Positions 30,290 through 41,929 are shown, counted from the first letter of the stretch. The stretch is 64,000 nt of DNA from Gnetum montanum (GCA_015680685.1 MNCI01030719.1:10937-74936), one strand, 5' to 3'. Numbers and translations: made by a program. Notes: generated from the sequence alone by a model not told the origin.

Positions 30290-33070
30290 AAGTTCATGCT
30301 TGCCGTCACTATTTTAGGTCATGCTAAGGAGAGAATTCAACTTAAGTGAGACAAAGTGGAGGTCTTGTTGGACTAGTTGAGAGACAAGTCTCCATTAGAT
30401 CTCCAACAAAGATTAATCGATGCTAGATTATATGATTTATTTATGTTGCATAGCCCATCCATGTCATATATTGAAATGTTAAACATGATTGACCCTTTTG
30501 ATAAGGATGTCACCAAATTTTTCCCTCATGTTCATGGTGTCCCTATAGTTTTGTGCATTATCAATTTCATGTTTAATTTTCTCTTTGGCATACCTTTTGA
30601 TAGTTTCAAGGTTGTTGGTAGAGTAGGGAAAGATTCTAGTATTCATAAGGAATTAGAGTCTTGGTTGAATTCTCCTTCTAGATCTCTATTTTCTATTAAC
30701 AAATGTAAAGATGAAGAAGCAAATCAAACCTATTCACTTTTCCACTTTAGAGTCTTTCCCCTATTTTTATCTCAAAAGAAAAATTTTGGGTTTTGGTAGG
30801 CTTGGATAATGAAGAAGGTTTTAATGGATGGTACTACGTTGAACTAGCACACCTTCTTAGTTAATGTACTACAAGAGAAAATTAGAAAACTCCATAATAA
30901 CCTTGATTCCACTTGTCATGTTCACTTCACCTTCTTTAGTGCACATTTGAGGAGGTTTGTAGAGTTTCTATTGTTCAAGAGAGATGGAAAATGGGTTGGA
31001 TGTAATACCTCTCAACACTCTAGACCATGGGAAAAACATGTTGTAAGCATTATGCATTATGATAATCCACTTGTAGAGGATGTGGGTGAGTCACTGTCTA
31101 TTATCACGAAGAATGTTAGTGGTATACATGATTATTCCCCTGATAGCATGGGGGCTAAGCCTCATGATACCCAAAAGAACATAAAGGAGGCCAAATAGTC
31201 TCATGCTAAAGTAGAAGGTATTGTTAGAGAGAATATAAAATAGGCCTTGTGTTGAAGAAAACATTCATGTTCCAAATGAGCCAGCTCCTAAGAAGATAAT
31301 CCTTAAGTTTAACAAGGAAAATCAAGCCATTGGTGGTATGTATACATTTATTCTTATCTTTACATTACATGATTTCTTTAGTTTTATTTTTGTCTTTTTA
31401 GTGTTCAATAGCTTGTTTTATATTATTGGTGGTTGTTGTTTTGTTGTAGGGAGATAACAAGAGTTGGTTTCCCATGCTACTGCTATTGTAGCAAAAGAGC
31501 AATGATGCAAGGAGAAGGAGGAAAGACAACCTATGGGAGCCTTAGATGCACTAGATACCATTCTAGATGATCTTCCCATCAAGGAAAATCCTCCAATCAT
31601 CATACCTTTTAACTTCCCTAGTATAACTTAGAATTTATTTTATGTTAACTTGTTTTACATTTTTAATATTTTTATAATTTAGTTTAACTTGTTACGATGT
31701 TGAATTGTTGTAGCCATCGATGGATGTGAACTTCCTTAAGAAGCATCTCCCTAGGAAGTGTCTATATCCACATTCCATTCTAAGCCTTTGGTGGAGGCCC
31801 TAAACAAAATGGACTTTATGAAATGAATGATGGATGATATGGTTGAGAGGTTGCAACAAATTGTCCTCAATGTTGGTAAGATAAAGTGTTTTTACTTTTT
31901 CATTGTTAAATCATTTTAAGGTTACATGATTTTAGGAGAGTTTTTTTCTTTATATTTAGGTTATTTTATGTTTTTTAATTTCTTTTATTTGATGATTCTT
32001 GTGTTTTTGTGTTTTCTATTTTATGAAAGTTTCCAAAGTAAGGTGGAATCCCTTAAGAAAGTAAGAATTGGATGAATTCCTTGAACTTCCTTCTAATGTG
32101 AAAAATGTTTCACATAGTTTGTATGAAGGGGTAACAAAATGTGCTGCAACTTATGCAAAAATATTTTGAGAGTCCCAACATAAAAATGAGTTCTTGTTTT
32201 AATGAATTGTAGCATTGGAAAAGGAAAACAAGGAACTAAAATCCTAAGTTAGAAGCCTTGAAGATTAGAAACAATTCATAGAGGCACATGTTGAAAATAG
32301 GAATTCTTTAAGTACATAGGAGATTAATTGATTTCATTATTGGAGTGCCATCAGGAAAAATTTCTCTAGTTAGAAGTAATGTTGAAAAAGACATGCAAAT
32401 AGAGGTCCTAGATCGCAAGTTGAAGGAATGGTGGGATTAATGTTCTTGGATGTTAGAACGGGGAAGGCAAAAAAAGGCACATAAAAGGTTATACAAAGCA
32501 AAAAAGGCCAACTATCTTAGGTTATGGCATGAGGTAGTCATGACACAATGTAAGTACAAAATTTTTTTGCAAGTGATCGATGCAAAGGATACTTACAAGT
32601 AATTCGTAGAATCATTAGTGGTTGTTGATTCTCCTAGTCCTCAAATCACCACCGCATTTGGGGAAACAGCCATCACTAATTTTTCCAATGCCCACTTATC
32701 TGGATAGATATAGATAGGGGAAAAATCTTAGTAGGAGTGGATCTTGGAGACATTGATTGGGTGAATATGAGTAAATAATAGATTCTTCATGAATTAGAGG
32801 AAGGTTTTTGAAGATTCATCTCAAAAAGACATAGCTCCTAAGGCCCTGAGGTTTGTGTAATTAGCATTTAAAATTTCATATTTTTATTTTATTTAGTTTA
32901 TGTTCTCGCATAGTTATGTTGTATTTTTATTGTTTTTGGTTATTATATTCACGAATTGTTTGTATATTTTATTGTTTATAGATTCTAGGTGATAAAGATG
33001 ATAATGCTAATAATGGTGCTAATAGTTTGGATGATATTGATGATGACATTTCTCATCCTCATGTTGCCTA
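30290..33070 (+). pseudogene. Unrecognised multi-exon-like gene remnant
   Basis: Open blocks 30377-30799 and 30947-31198 are in phase across a short gap (LIDARLYDLFMLHSPSMSYIEML; LRRFVEFLLFKRDGKWVGC). The first is weakly reminiscent of plant-mobile-domain transposon proteins. Downstream, short coding-like pieces alternate with T-rich gaps bearing splice-like edges: ggtatgtata (31334) and ttgttgtagg (31450). The pieces are ENIHVPNEPAPKKIILKF (31256), MGALDALDTILDDLPIKENP (31532), a Lys/Glu-rich likely coiled-coil stretch (32220-32560) and an acidic end DDIDDDISHPHVA stopping at TAG 33069-33071. Several stops are present, so it is not an intact gene. Function not recognised. Confidence 0.4.
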
Positions 33071-33079
33071 GTTTTGGTT

Positions 33080-33820
33080 ATAGCTAGACATGTGATGCTT
33101 TGTTATTTTTGTTACTTATTATAGTTGGTTTTTATATGTTGGCTACTATAGCCCTTAGGACAATGTATTGTCATTATCTTTTTTCTTTTTGTCATATGTT
33201 GCACAGTGCAACTATGGCTATGAGACATGGATGTTATTATTTTATTATTTGTCACATAGTGTGATTATTATAAGAATTTTAGTTTTATGACACTTTATAT
33301 CTTTTATATTATTATTTTTAGTATGGATTCATATTTTTGTTACTTAAAAGGGCTACATGTTAAATTGACATGATTACAAAGTGAAGTAAGATTATAAAAC
33401 AAGGTATAATTGAAAACAAGCAAGCAAATGAGTTATGACATACATGTAAAATAAGTAAAAGAAAAATGTGAATTTACCAATTTTAGGCCTCAATAGGTCA
33501 CTAGTTTTAGGCATGGTACACCCTTTTTTTTAAATTTTAGTTTTTGTATTTTTCTATTTTTTTATGGTGTTTTATAGCTCTAAGTAAACATAAAAGAAGA
33601 CATGAATTATAATGTAATGCTAAAAAGTAAAGTAAGGCTATGTAATAAAATAAAAATATAATTTAATAAGGTAAAAGCTTAAAAATAGAAGGTAAGCATG
33701 TAAGTAAAATAGAAAACAATGCTATGGATTAAAAGACTAGGCCATATCATACAAGGTTGAGCATGTAGAAATTGTACTCAATTGCACAACTATTTCCTAA
33801 TCTTCAAGAGATTAGGGAAT
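33080..33820. other. AT-rich DNA without visible genes
   Basis: About 740 bases of A/T-rich sequence with many aagtaaaa/taaaataa words. No coding similarity, no repeat pair identified. Confidence 0.4.
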
Positions 33821-33999
33821 GTGTAGGGTCTATGTTGCAAAATTTTGTACTCTCCACCCCTTCACTAATAATGTTAAATGGGATCTCATCTCATGTTTCG
33901 TTTGTGACCTCTACATTTTTGTTCTTAATTTGCTTGATATTGTTGTGATTCTTTGTTTCATTTTGGCTTATGAGAGTTTCTTCTTGAAACCCCACCTCA

Positions 34000-34620
34000 A
34001 AGCTCTATTCTATAACAATATTATAAACAAGAAATGGGATTGTATAGTCTCCATGAATGATAATTTCACCTCCCTCATAAGCTAGGTGAATTTCTTGATG
34101 AACTGTAGAAGAGACCACTCATAATTTCACTAACCAAGATCTTCCTAGGATTAGATTAAGTTATGGTGTCTCTTCTACTACTAGGAAATTAGCAAAGATT
34201 GGGAATTTTTCTCCAGCTATGAAGTCAAGTAAAATAGACCCCTTAATAGCCACTCATGATCGTTTAAATGATTTAAGGATGGAAGCTGAGGTGTATTGCA
34301 TGTGCTTCACCAAGCCTAATTGCTCCATAATTAGGAAGGGTATGACATTTTTATCTATCCTATTATCTACGTGCACCCAATGCATCTTGTATTGGTCCAC
34401 CCTTAAACAAAGAAAATTTTGACATGTCACCATTTTTGAGTTGATTTTAACCTCATTGTCAAGAAATGTTAAGGTGTTTAACTTCATCTTTTCCCTAGGT
34501 AAGGAAGGCACCATCATTGCATGGATGAACTCTTCATTGCTAGAGATTTTTTCACGTATGGGAATAAATTCCAACATCATAAATAACACTTTGAAATGAG
34601 CATGGAAGGTCATAACTAGG
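34000..34620 (-). pseudogene. Ogre/Tat-like protease remnant
   Basis: The minus strand encodes an upstream charged segment, then HVDNRIDKNVIPFLIMEQLG (about 34378-34310), equivalent to VDGGSSLNV of Ogre/Tat proteases with a damaged active-site triplet (DNR). LLDFIAGEKFPIFANFLVVE and LNLILGRSWLVKL (34245-34130) are followed by VHQEIHLAYEGGEIIIHGD (about 34115-34055). The open part is 34613-34254. It matches the plus-strand fragment at 920-1580 along its length, so both derive from one family. No RT was found downstream on the minus strand. Confidence 0.65.
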
Positions 34621-35279
34621 TCATATAGGCTCAGGGAAGTGTTTTTCTACTTGAGTGAAAGTTTAACTTGCTCCATGGCAATGAGGAAGTCTTTATCATT
34701 GTTAGATGTTTTCTCATTCTTCCTAGCTTTGACTTCTTTCATTCTACCTAGGAGTTTGATCTCATGTTTTAAGGTTTGTTGTTTAGCTTCCTTTTTTTTT
34801 CCTATTTTTGGTTATCACCTCTATTTTTGCTTGATGTAGCTTGTGCATTGGGATCCATGGGTATAGCCAAAATTAGAGTAGGCTTAAGTGGGTCCACTTC
34901 CTTCCATAGCTTTAGGCGATCATTGTCCTTAGTATTAAGCTTCAAAGATGATTTCTTATGTTACTTTTGAGGTTATTTCTTCTCATTTGATTAATAAGGA
35001 GTTAAAGAGTTGGCTATCACAAGAGGTCATTGGTCATTTTGGCTTACAAGTGCAGAGGTAGGAGTTACTCAAATTACAAAAGAAGCCTTTGGTGGTGGCA
35101 CTCTTATGAAAAACAAAGATCTAGCACTTGTAGAAGTTTTTTCATTACAATGGGATACATTAAGAAAAAATTGTGCCTTGATGATTTTAGGCTTATTGTT
35201 GATGTTGAAGGTGGCATTGGAAAATGGTTTTTTATTAGCATTAAGGCGATCTTTGTACACTTGCATCAATTGAATTTGG

Positions 35280-36190
35280 GGCTTGACTAGGTTTGAAGCA
35301 TCTAGAATTTACTTTCCACTATCTATCATCTAATGCAACTTATCTTTTAAGGCTAATCAAATACAATGTCATGACCTAGTAGTTGATGGTAGTGGTAGAA
35401 TAGTTCTAACTTGAAGTATTTTGGTACAGGTGGATCAACCTTTATTGCTATCAAGGATTTTTAGTAATCTTGCAAAGCAATCATGCATCTTCTAAGAATT
35501 CTTAGATAGTTGCTTATATTGTATGTGATTAATCTTTAGTAATTGATTAAGAAGCTCTAGTGATTTTAACAGAATTCTAGTATACCTTGACCTATAATTT
35601 TGCTTAAAGTTAGGTTTTATTAGGTTAGATGTTGATGCCCCAAATGTTGAAGATTAAGGAGCAGTGGTAGGAACCTTAGGTTGTGTTGTTTTGGATCCTT
35701 GTGTTATTTTTGTTTCTTTGGCCATAGTGGCCATGGCTACGTGATTTTATTTCCCCTTATCTCAATTCTTTCTCATATGCTAGTTTTTACATGCTATATA
35801 AGCTAGACCATTACTTGCCTTATTAGCATTCTATATGTTTTTTGTTTGGGAGAAATCTTAACAAAGGGACCGTGGGTCTAGATAGTATAGTTTAGACTTG
35901 ATGAAATCATTGAATACCCCCTTGAAGATGGCTAGAAGATGCATCTTAGTGATGGGTTTAGGAATCTCATTAAGAAGAGCATTCCATCACTATATGAACT
36001 TCTAAAATGGTTCAAGAGGCCCCTCAACTTTTATATGTTGATCAAGTGTTGTGTCACATTTCAAATTATACTTGAAGTGGTTAGCAAATTGGGAGATCAA
36101 ATATTTTAAAGATGCAATAGAACCTCTAGGTAGGACATGGTACCAATCCAAGGCTTTCTTGGTTAAAGGCATAAAGAAGACACACATCAC
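35280..36190 (-). pseudogene. Ogre/Tat-like gag remnant
   Basis: Minus-strand 36190-36002 encodes FMPLTKKALDWYHVLPRGSI and QFANHFKYNL, which fit the retrotransposon gag pattern (L...A..WY..L..GSI..W..L...F...F). Downstream fragments include RYTRILLKSLELLNQLLKIN (about 35590-35525), like the YTPL..S..ELL..LL region of Ogre/Tat gag. Stops are frequent. Together with the protease at 34000-34620 it forms one minus-strand gag-protease remnant; its 5' leader region is interrupted by the pararetrovirus insertion at 37056. Confidence 0.55.
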
Positions 36191-36703
36191 GACATGAGGT
36201 CAACTTTGCAACAACAAGCACTGAGAGTAGAGGGTGATGAGGTGTGAGTTTGGATGACCCTCACTATTATACTTGGTAAATTGGGGGATAGGAATGCTAG
36301 CAAGAAGAGTTATTTGAGGGATGACAAGACTAATGAGAAGTCCATGATCTTGACTATCTAGGTGGTTCAGGCTTTGAGCTTTTATGGCTCTTTATTAAGA
36401 TCTAGATAATCCAAGACCAAGCCTTGGGGCATCCCTATAGGTTGTGGATTTTGTACAAATGGTTGCATAGGGAGTTAAGAGGCTTGGGGTTATGCAATAG
36501 ACATTGGTATTAATGGCAAAGACTAGGTGATCACTGTGGTAGAAAGGTTCAATAAGGAAAATGAGGTTTGCATTGGGACCTAAGGGATGAAGGGAACAAA
36601 GGATGCATGAGAGGCTTGCAATGCTTGGGATCTCAAGAAGGGACTTACTAAGATAGAGAAAGAAGGTGATTAAAGGATACCACCAATTGATGGCAACAAT
36701 CTT

Positions 36704-36883
36704 AGTGTATAAGTTAGAACTTCCTCAACATATAAGCTAGACTTGCCTTAGTGTATAAGCTAGAATTGCCTCAGCATATACGCTATAACTACCTCAGCAT
36801 ATAAGCCAAAATCTCCTTATCATATAAGCTGAAACTGCCTAAGCATATAAGTTAAAATTACCTCAGCATATAAGCTAGAAAAG
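36704..36883. repeat. 23-bp tandem repeat
   Basis: Seven full copies plus a partial one of a 23-base unit, consensus agcatataagctagaattg + cctc, in exact 23-base register. Copies differ by 1-6 substitutions. Similar tataagct/gctagc words are scattered in the flanks and at 26400-27700 and 42560-42970. Confidence 0.9.
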
Positions 36884-37055
36884 TTATGGGAAAAATAAAA
36901 ACATTTTTTAGCAAAGTTACTAAGCATACTTAGGCTAGCTTCAAATAAGCTAACTACAAAATTAGTAATTAAGCTAGCTTAAACATTAGAAATAGATTAA
37001 AAACTATAAATATGCTAATAATTAGGCTAGCATGTAGATATGATAAAAATTAAGC

Positions 37056-37395
37056 TTTCAGATGCGCACGACGCAACGATCTGAGATAGCTCTGTTCACG
37101 CACAGGATACAGGGACCTATAACAGGAATGCTTGCAACGGCGCACAGCGCAACACGTTACGATCTCTCTGTTATAGACTTATGTAACATACCAGGGATGC
37201 TTTTAGAGGAGCATAGCACATCACCCTTAGATACCTCTGATATGGGATGCTTTCATAGACAGACTGAGGACTGGACTCAAGGACTGGGAAGGACTGAAAG
37301 TAGGGAAGGACTCGGAGAAAGGACTGGAAGAAGGACTCAGAGCTAGATTGCTTGCTCTTGCTTACTATTGGAAGACTTGTTATCCTCTGGAGGAG
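37056..37395 (-). other. Endogenous caulimovirid leader with pyrimidine-rich heptad repeats
   Basis: Downstream of the TATA box on the minus strand. 37261-37345 contains about six copies of AGTCCTT-like words (AAGGACT on plus) in a pyrimidine-rich strand. CpG-rich sequence follows to the break near 37056. In CaMV, CU-rich leader segments enhance translation; a similar role here is inference. No tRNA-Met primer site was found before the break. Confidence 0.5.
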
Positions 37396-37399
37396 AGGA

Positions 37400-37425
37400 G
37401 GTCCTCTTTATATAGGATAGAAATG
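37400..37425 (-). promoter_or_regulatory. Endogenous caulimovirid promoter (TATA box)
   Basis: Minus strand reads cctatataaagaggacctcc, with the TATA box complementary to 37408-37415. This resembles the TATATAAGGAAG-type core of pararetroviral full-length promoters. It lies in the expected place, about 200 bases after the last reading frame. Transcription start would be near 37380. Confidence 0.6.
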
Positions 37426-37621
37426 GAGGAAACCAGAAGAGAGAGAGGAATCTTTACATAATGGATGCTGACACAGCATATCGCACTATAAGATATGCCA
37501 TTATTACAAATCTTCTTGTTGACGATTTACTTTATACTGTACATGATTACTTTTACTATTCACTACCACCCGTGTCAGATTCATCATCTCTTGGTGTTGT
37601 GGGTGCCTCAGATTCTTCTTC

Positions 37622-38350
37622 CTACTCTGAAGAGTCAGAATGATATGTCAGGACTGGTCTAGGATTATGCCATCTTACACGCCAGGAACCACCTTCACGT
37701 TGCAGCATCTGGAAAGATGGGTCATAATTATATGGTTCTAAGGTGGATGGAATGATGTGTTGCTCTGCACAATGAGTAATGATATCTTGGGCTGTAGCTG
37801 TCAGAACATCTTGATACCAGGCCAGGCTCCAAGGGTTTTGCCAGTCAGTTCGCCGACTCAAACTAGTGGTTAAGAAATAGGAAGGATTATAATCATCGAA
37901 GGAAAAATGAGTCATGGTTTCTGTATAGGTAAAATAAGCAAAATCACCATGGGGTAAAGCATGGAATCTTCGGATTTGAGCAGGGTTATAATGGTCTGGA
38001 TAATGTTTAACTTGGTGTCCATACAAGGCCCACCATTCCCAGAAAGGATGATCGTTAGGAGGACTATCAACTGGGACATTAAAATCAAGATGGTAAAAAT
38101 GACAATCTGATGGTTTGTATCATGGCCAGTGTCACAAAGGAGGAAATGTTTCACCTGGTTTAGCAATATGTACACAATCTTCTATAAACTGGTTAGCATG
38201 GATACTAGTCTTAATATGCACTGGTGGATATAAATCATCTAATACAGCATTAGGATGACCAAAATATGTATAAGAGATATGTGGATTAATAGACCGGACA
38301 TAGGAGTTATAAGCATAAGTATGCCATTCATTAATATGGCTAGTATGCAC
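37622..38350 (-). pseudogene. Endogenous caulimovirid 3' reading frame, function unknown
   Basis: Open blocks 38350-38132 and 38026-37622 are joined in sense by the intervening sequence with one stop, giving roughly 240 codons ending in an acidic/serine tail (YHSDSSE) just before the promoter. Rich in His, Tyr, Trp and Pro (for example WQNPWSLAWYQD). It follows RNase H directly. No match to the transactivator or movement-protein families could be recognised by eye; it may be a C-terminal extension of the polyprotein or a separate ORF. Confidence 0.45.
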
Positions 38351-38479
38351 ACCAGTTATTTGTAGCTACGATAAATACAAACGAGAAAATAAACAAGGGA
38401 GAACTCTGGTGCTCGAACGAAGCTCCCATCCTTCATTCAAGTATGTGGCTGCAATGAAAGAAACATACATTAGTATTGA

Positions 38480-39000
38480 AACTCCCTTGTTAAGAAATCA
38501 GCTAAATTATTATCCTTGCCATTAATATACTGAGTTTTATAAGTAAAGTTGGCAAGAAATAAAGACCATCTAATAAGTCTAGTATGAGCAACTTTATTCA
38601 TATGCTTTGATTGCAAATAATTGTCAAAGTATTTGAGATCTGAATGGATAATAAATTCTTTTTCTTGTAAGAAAAGTCGGAACTTTTCTATACCATGGAT
38701 AATGGCTAATAATTCTTTATGGGTTGAATGATAATTTAATTCTGTAGGATTGAACTTACCTCTGGCATACCTGCATATGTAGACAACCCCATGAAGATCT
38801 TCTTTTAGTACAACTTCCCAAAACTCATCAGAAGCATCAGTTTCAAGAATTAAGATGCCGGTGGATGGAAGACGAAGATAGGGTAACTAAGTATATTGAT
38901 CTTTTAGCCATAAAATAGCATCTGTATGTGCTTGGCTCCATTGTTGAGGATTTTTTGTAAGCTGTTGATTTAAAATCTTGTGATCTTTTGCCAGGTCTTT
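38480..39000 (-). pseudogene. Endogenous caulimovirid RNase H
   Basis: Minus strand carries an ETDAS motif (first catalytic Asp, about 38850-38836), an ELNYHSTHKELLAII segment (38745-38700, catalytic Glu), a HSDLKYF motif (second Asp, 38655-38635) and the conserved end LADFLTREF (38512-38486). The sequence is mostly open, with one stop near 38890. It follows RT in the same sense. Confidence 0.75.
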
Positions 39001-39155
39001 GTAGAAACCAGACAAATAATTTAAATATCCTAAAAATCTTTGTAATTGTGTTTTATCCGTGATGATATCTGGGAACTTTTTAATATCCGTTAATATATGT
39101 TCTTGTAAGCTAATTTTCCCATTCGTAATGATTACTACTAAGAAATGTACTTCAT

Positions 39156-39866
39156 CTACAACAATCTAATCTGTATTTTCTTTTCCAAAGGAGAAAGAAC
39201 AAGACCATTCTTATCTATTAATTCATACAATGTTTTTAATTTTTTTTTATGTTCTACACTATTTTTTGATAATACTAAAATATCGTCTATATAAACTAAA
39301 ATAAAAGGAAATTCTTTGAAGATCGAATCCATACATGCTTGGAATATAGACGGGGTTGTTTTGATTCCAAACGAAAGAACAGTCCATTCGTATAATCCTT
39401 GCGGTACTGTAAATGCAGTCTTCCATCGATCTTCGGGATATATCTGGATTTGCCAAAAACCACTTTTTAAATCAAATTTTGAGTAAACATGTGTTCCTTG
39501 TAGGCTTTGAAAAAGGTCATCTTTGCTAGGGATTGGATGTTGAATGGATTTAATAATAGCATTCAGTGGTTTGTAATTAACCACTAAACGTTTCTTTCCT
39601 CTGGTTAATTTTGCCTGTTTATTAACATAAAAAGCAGCGCAAGAGAACATACTAGTGCTGGGTTGTATCATACCTTTAGCCAGTAGTTGTTTAATCTCTT
39701 GAGCACATTCCTCTTTTAATTGTGGGGATATCCCTATATGATGAGCTTTTGTGTCTGGTTGTATGCCATCTAATAAGTCGATGTGACGCCAATGTTGTTT
39801 CTTATGCCGAAAGGTTGTGGGGTCATCACTTGCGATTGTCATTAGTTTTGTCGCGTAATTCTTCAA
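39156..39866 (-). pseudogene. Endogenous caulimovirid reverse transcriptase
   Basis: 236 open codons with the pararetroviral RT signature: an RLVVNYKPLN strand (about 39590-39560), YSKFDLKSGFWQI (39484-39446), a TVPQGLYEWTVLSFGIK segment (39415-39365) and catalytic VYIDDIL at about 39304-39284 with both Asp present. The YEW.V.pFG.K form distinguishes it from the gypsy RTs elsewhere in the window (FAY...PFGLCNAP). The frame is lost at the 3' end near 39156, before the thumb/connection region, which continues in another frame. Confidence 0.85.
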
Positions 39867-40153
39867 AATTTGTTTTGTGTTGTTGTACTTGGTTGACTAT
39901 CCAGTGAGTGTTTGCAATTTTATATTTACTAGTAACGAATCTAGTTACAGGAGAAAAAGTTCTAGGGAACTTATATGATCCTAAATAAAGAAAGATTATC
40001 TACTCCTATTACCATATCATAAGATAACCAAGATATAGCATTAATTTGAAACATGACTGTTGTCTGATCTGGTAATAAGATAGGAAGAGAAAAACACCTT
40101 TCAATTGTCGTTGAAGCTCTATTAAAGCTTACTATCAATTTTTCTCTTCATCA

Positions 40154-40435
40154 TCATAAATATGATGGTACTACTGCTTCATTAGCCAAAGTGACTTCTG
40201 CACCAGAATCAATTAGTGCATCTACAGGATATGGTTTAAAACCTAGTAGCTTAATCCAAAAAGTACACAGAGGTGTTTTTACCTTTTGCATTTGATTTTG
40301 ATTTATACGGATTGTATTAATCCTTGATAGTTCTTCTTCATATTCTTTTTGGATCTCTACTTCTTCTTCCATCTGTAGTGCTTCTAATTCTTTTTCTACT
40401 TTTTCGATGAAGAGTTTTAACTTTCTCATTCTCAT
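40154..40435 (-). pseudogene. Endogenous caulimovirid protease
   Basis: 94 open codons. A Glu-rich N-terminal stretch (about 40430-40320) precedes VDALIDSGAEVTLAN (about 40223-40180), which has an intact D-S-G active-site triplet of a retropepsin-like protease. The frame stops at 40154; the link to RT (40153-39867) contains several stops. Confidence 0.7.
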
Positions 40436-40657
40436 GCGACGATAGCAGGTTGTTACATGGTGCTGTTGTTCTCGAGGTAGTTGCTCTTGTTGTATTTCTC
40501 CCTATAGCCATTCTTCAAGTTCTTCTTTTGCCTCAGTCTCTGTTTCCATAGGCTGGCTTTCATATGAAGCATGTGTATCCTTTTCATACTTCTTTAATGC
40601 TTTTATCTCAGATTTCTTTTCTCTAATATTCTTGTCTAATTGAATATACACAGTTAA

Positions 40658-41900
40658 CTAGTCTAAAGGAGTTTGTTTTAATTTATGTTTTAATTTTTCT
40701 AGTGTTAGTTGAGCTAAGCTAATTTCATCTTGTATCCTACTGGTTTCTTGCCTAGGTTCTGGACGAGATGTAGAAGCCTGTCTATTTGAAGATATCTGGT
40801 TCATATTACAATAATAGACATCATCGTCAGAAGAATCAGAAGGATATGTATTATGGTTGGATGGAATTAACCCCTTTCCATACTCTTTCCATTCGTCATC
40901 TATTTCAGGTTGACGATAATATTCTTCATCAAAAGGCAATGATGGACACATATCACTTTGAGCGTTGTAAGGGATTTCATCCTCTTCAGGATCTGAAATC
41001 CATTCATAATGTGTCTCCTTATTATTATGTTTTGTAATAAAATGAACCTTTTTCTTATCTTTGTCTTTATTTGGACAGTCAGTTGCGAGATGGGAACCGC
41101 CACAAATAAAACATTTAACTTCTCGTCTAGAGACATTTCTTGTACATCTATGAAAGAAACCTGGATACTTACGGACTTACGGAAACGTCTTTGAGGAGGA
41201 GGAGATTGTTGTTTCCTTCTCCATTGTTTACGAGGTTTTGACGAAGATCCTCGTTTACAAGATGAACATGTTTTTGATATTTTTTCTTTTTTTTTGTTTT
41301 TGTACTTTTCTTCTGGACATAATTCTAAACACAAACTTTTACCTAATCTATTATTTAGCTTTTTTACGAACTGCTGTGTCTCCTGTGTATAACACAATTC
41401 CCTATTTGTTTATTCTAAAAACTGCCTTATTTGGCCAAAACTCATATTAGCTATACATAGATTTTGTTTTTTCAACTCTGCCATATAAGTATTACAAAAC
41501 GGTTGTGGTAAACATCCGATTAGATGTTCTTTAGCAGATACCTCATGTGTTAACTTCCCATAATAATACCATGTTTCCATGGCATCGAGAAATCTAGAAA
41601 GTTGTTGGATTTTATGCAATCGAGCTTTAAAAAAGAAATCTCTATATACTTCCTCTAAGTTTGCTTTATATCCAATAAACTTCTTAATTATTGTGCTTAG
41701 AAAGATAACAGTAGGTTGAGATATCAAATGAGTTTTTACCACTGTTGGAATGTGATTCCACCATTTTCGTAAGTTTCCTTGAAAATTATATGTGGCATTC
41801 ATGATGGCTTGTAAAGTTTATTTCTTTGCAAAATCTATTTGTATAGTTAAATATGATTGGATGGCATCTAAGACATCTTGTTGTTCCCTAAATACACGAT
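40658..41900 (-). pseudogene. Endogenous caulimovirid capsid region with zinc knuckle
   Basis: Capsid-like block 41802-41410 (WWNHIP near the start; NTYMAELKKQ near 41490). It is preceded by related coding up to about 41900 and followed by a Lys/Arg-rich stretch (about 41330-41170). A zinc knuckle CFICGGSHLATDC lies at about 41113-41075, then an acidic, Ser/Asp-rich tail (40951-40658). Knuckle spacing is C-x2-C-x3-H-x4-C, one residue shorter than the usual C-x2-C-x4-H-x4-C. Frame changes lie near 41400 and 41130. The N-terminus of the capsid and everything upstream is missing. Confidence 0.65.
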
Positions 41901-41929
41901 CAAATATGCCAGCTTATGATGAAGAATTC

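Larger units (their letters stand above)
37056..41925 (-). mobile_element. Partial endogenous caulimovirid (plant pararetrovirus)
   Basis: A 4.9-kb minus-strand block with coding order capsid, CCHC knuckle, protease, RT, RNase H, then a further reading frame and a promoter region, as in the polyprotein end of Caulimoviridae. It has longer open frames and more CpG than the surrounding retroelements, so it is probably a younger insertion. No movement protein, integrase or LTRs are seen; the left end (towards 41925) stops inside the capsid gene and the other end stops in the transcribed leader. Frameshifts and stops separate the domains, so it is not functional as assembled. Edges are judged from composition and loss of coding and are accurate only to some tens of bases. 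Confidence 0.8.
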
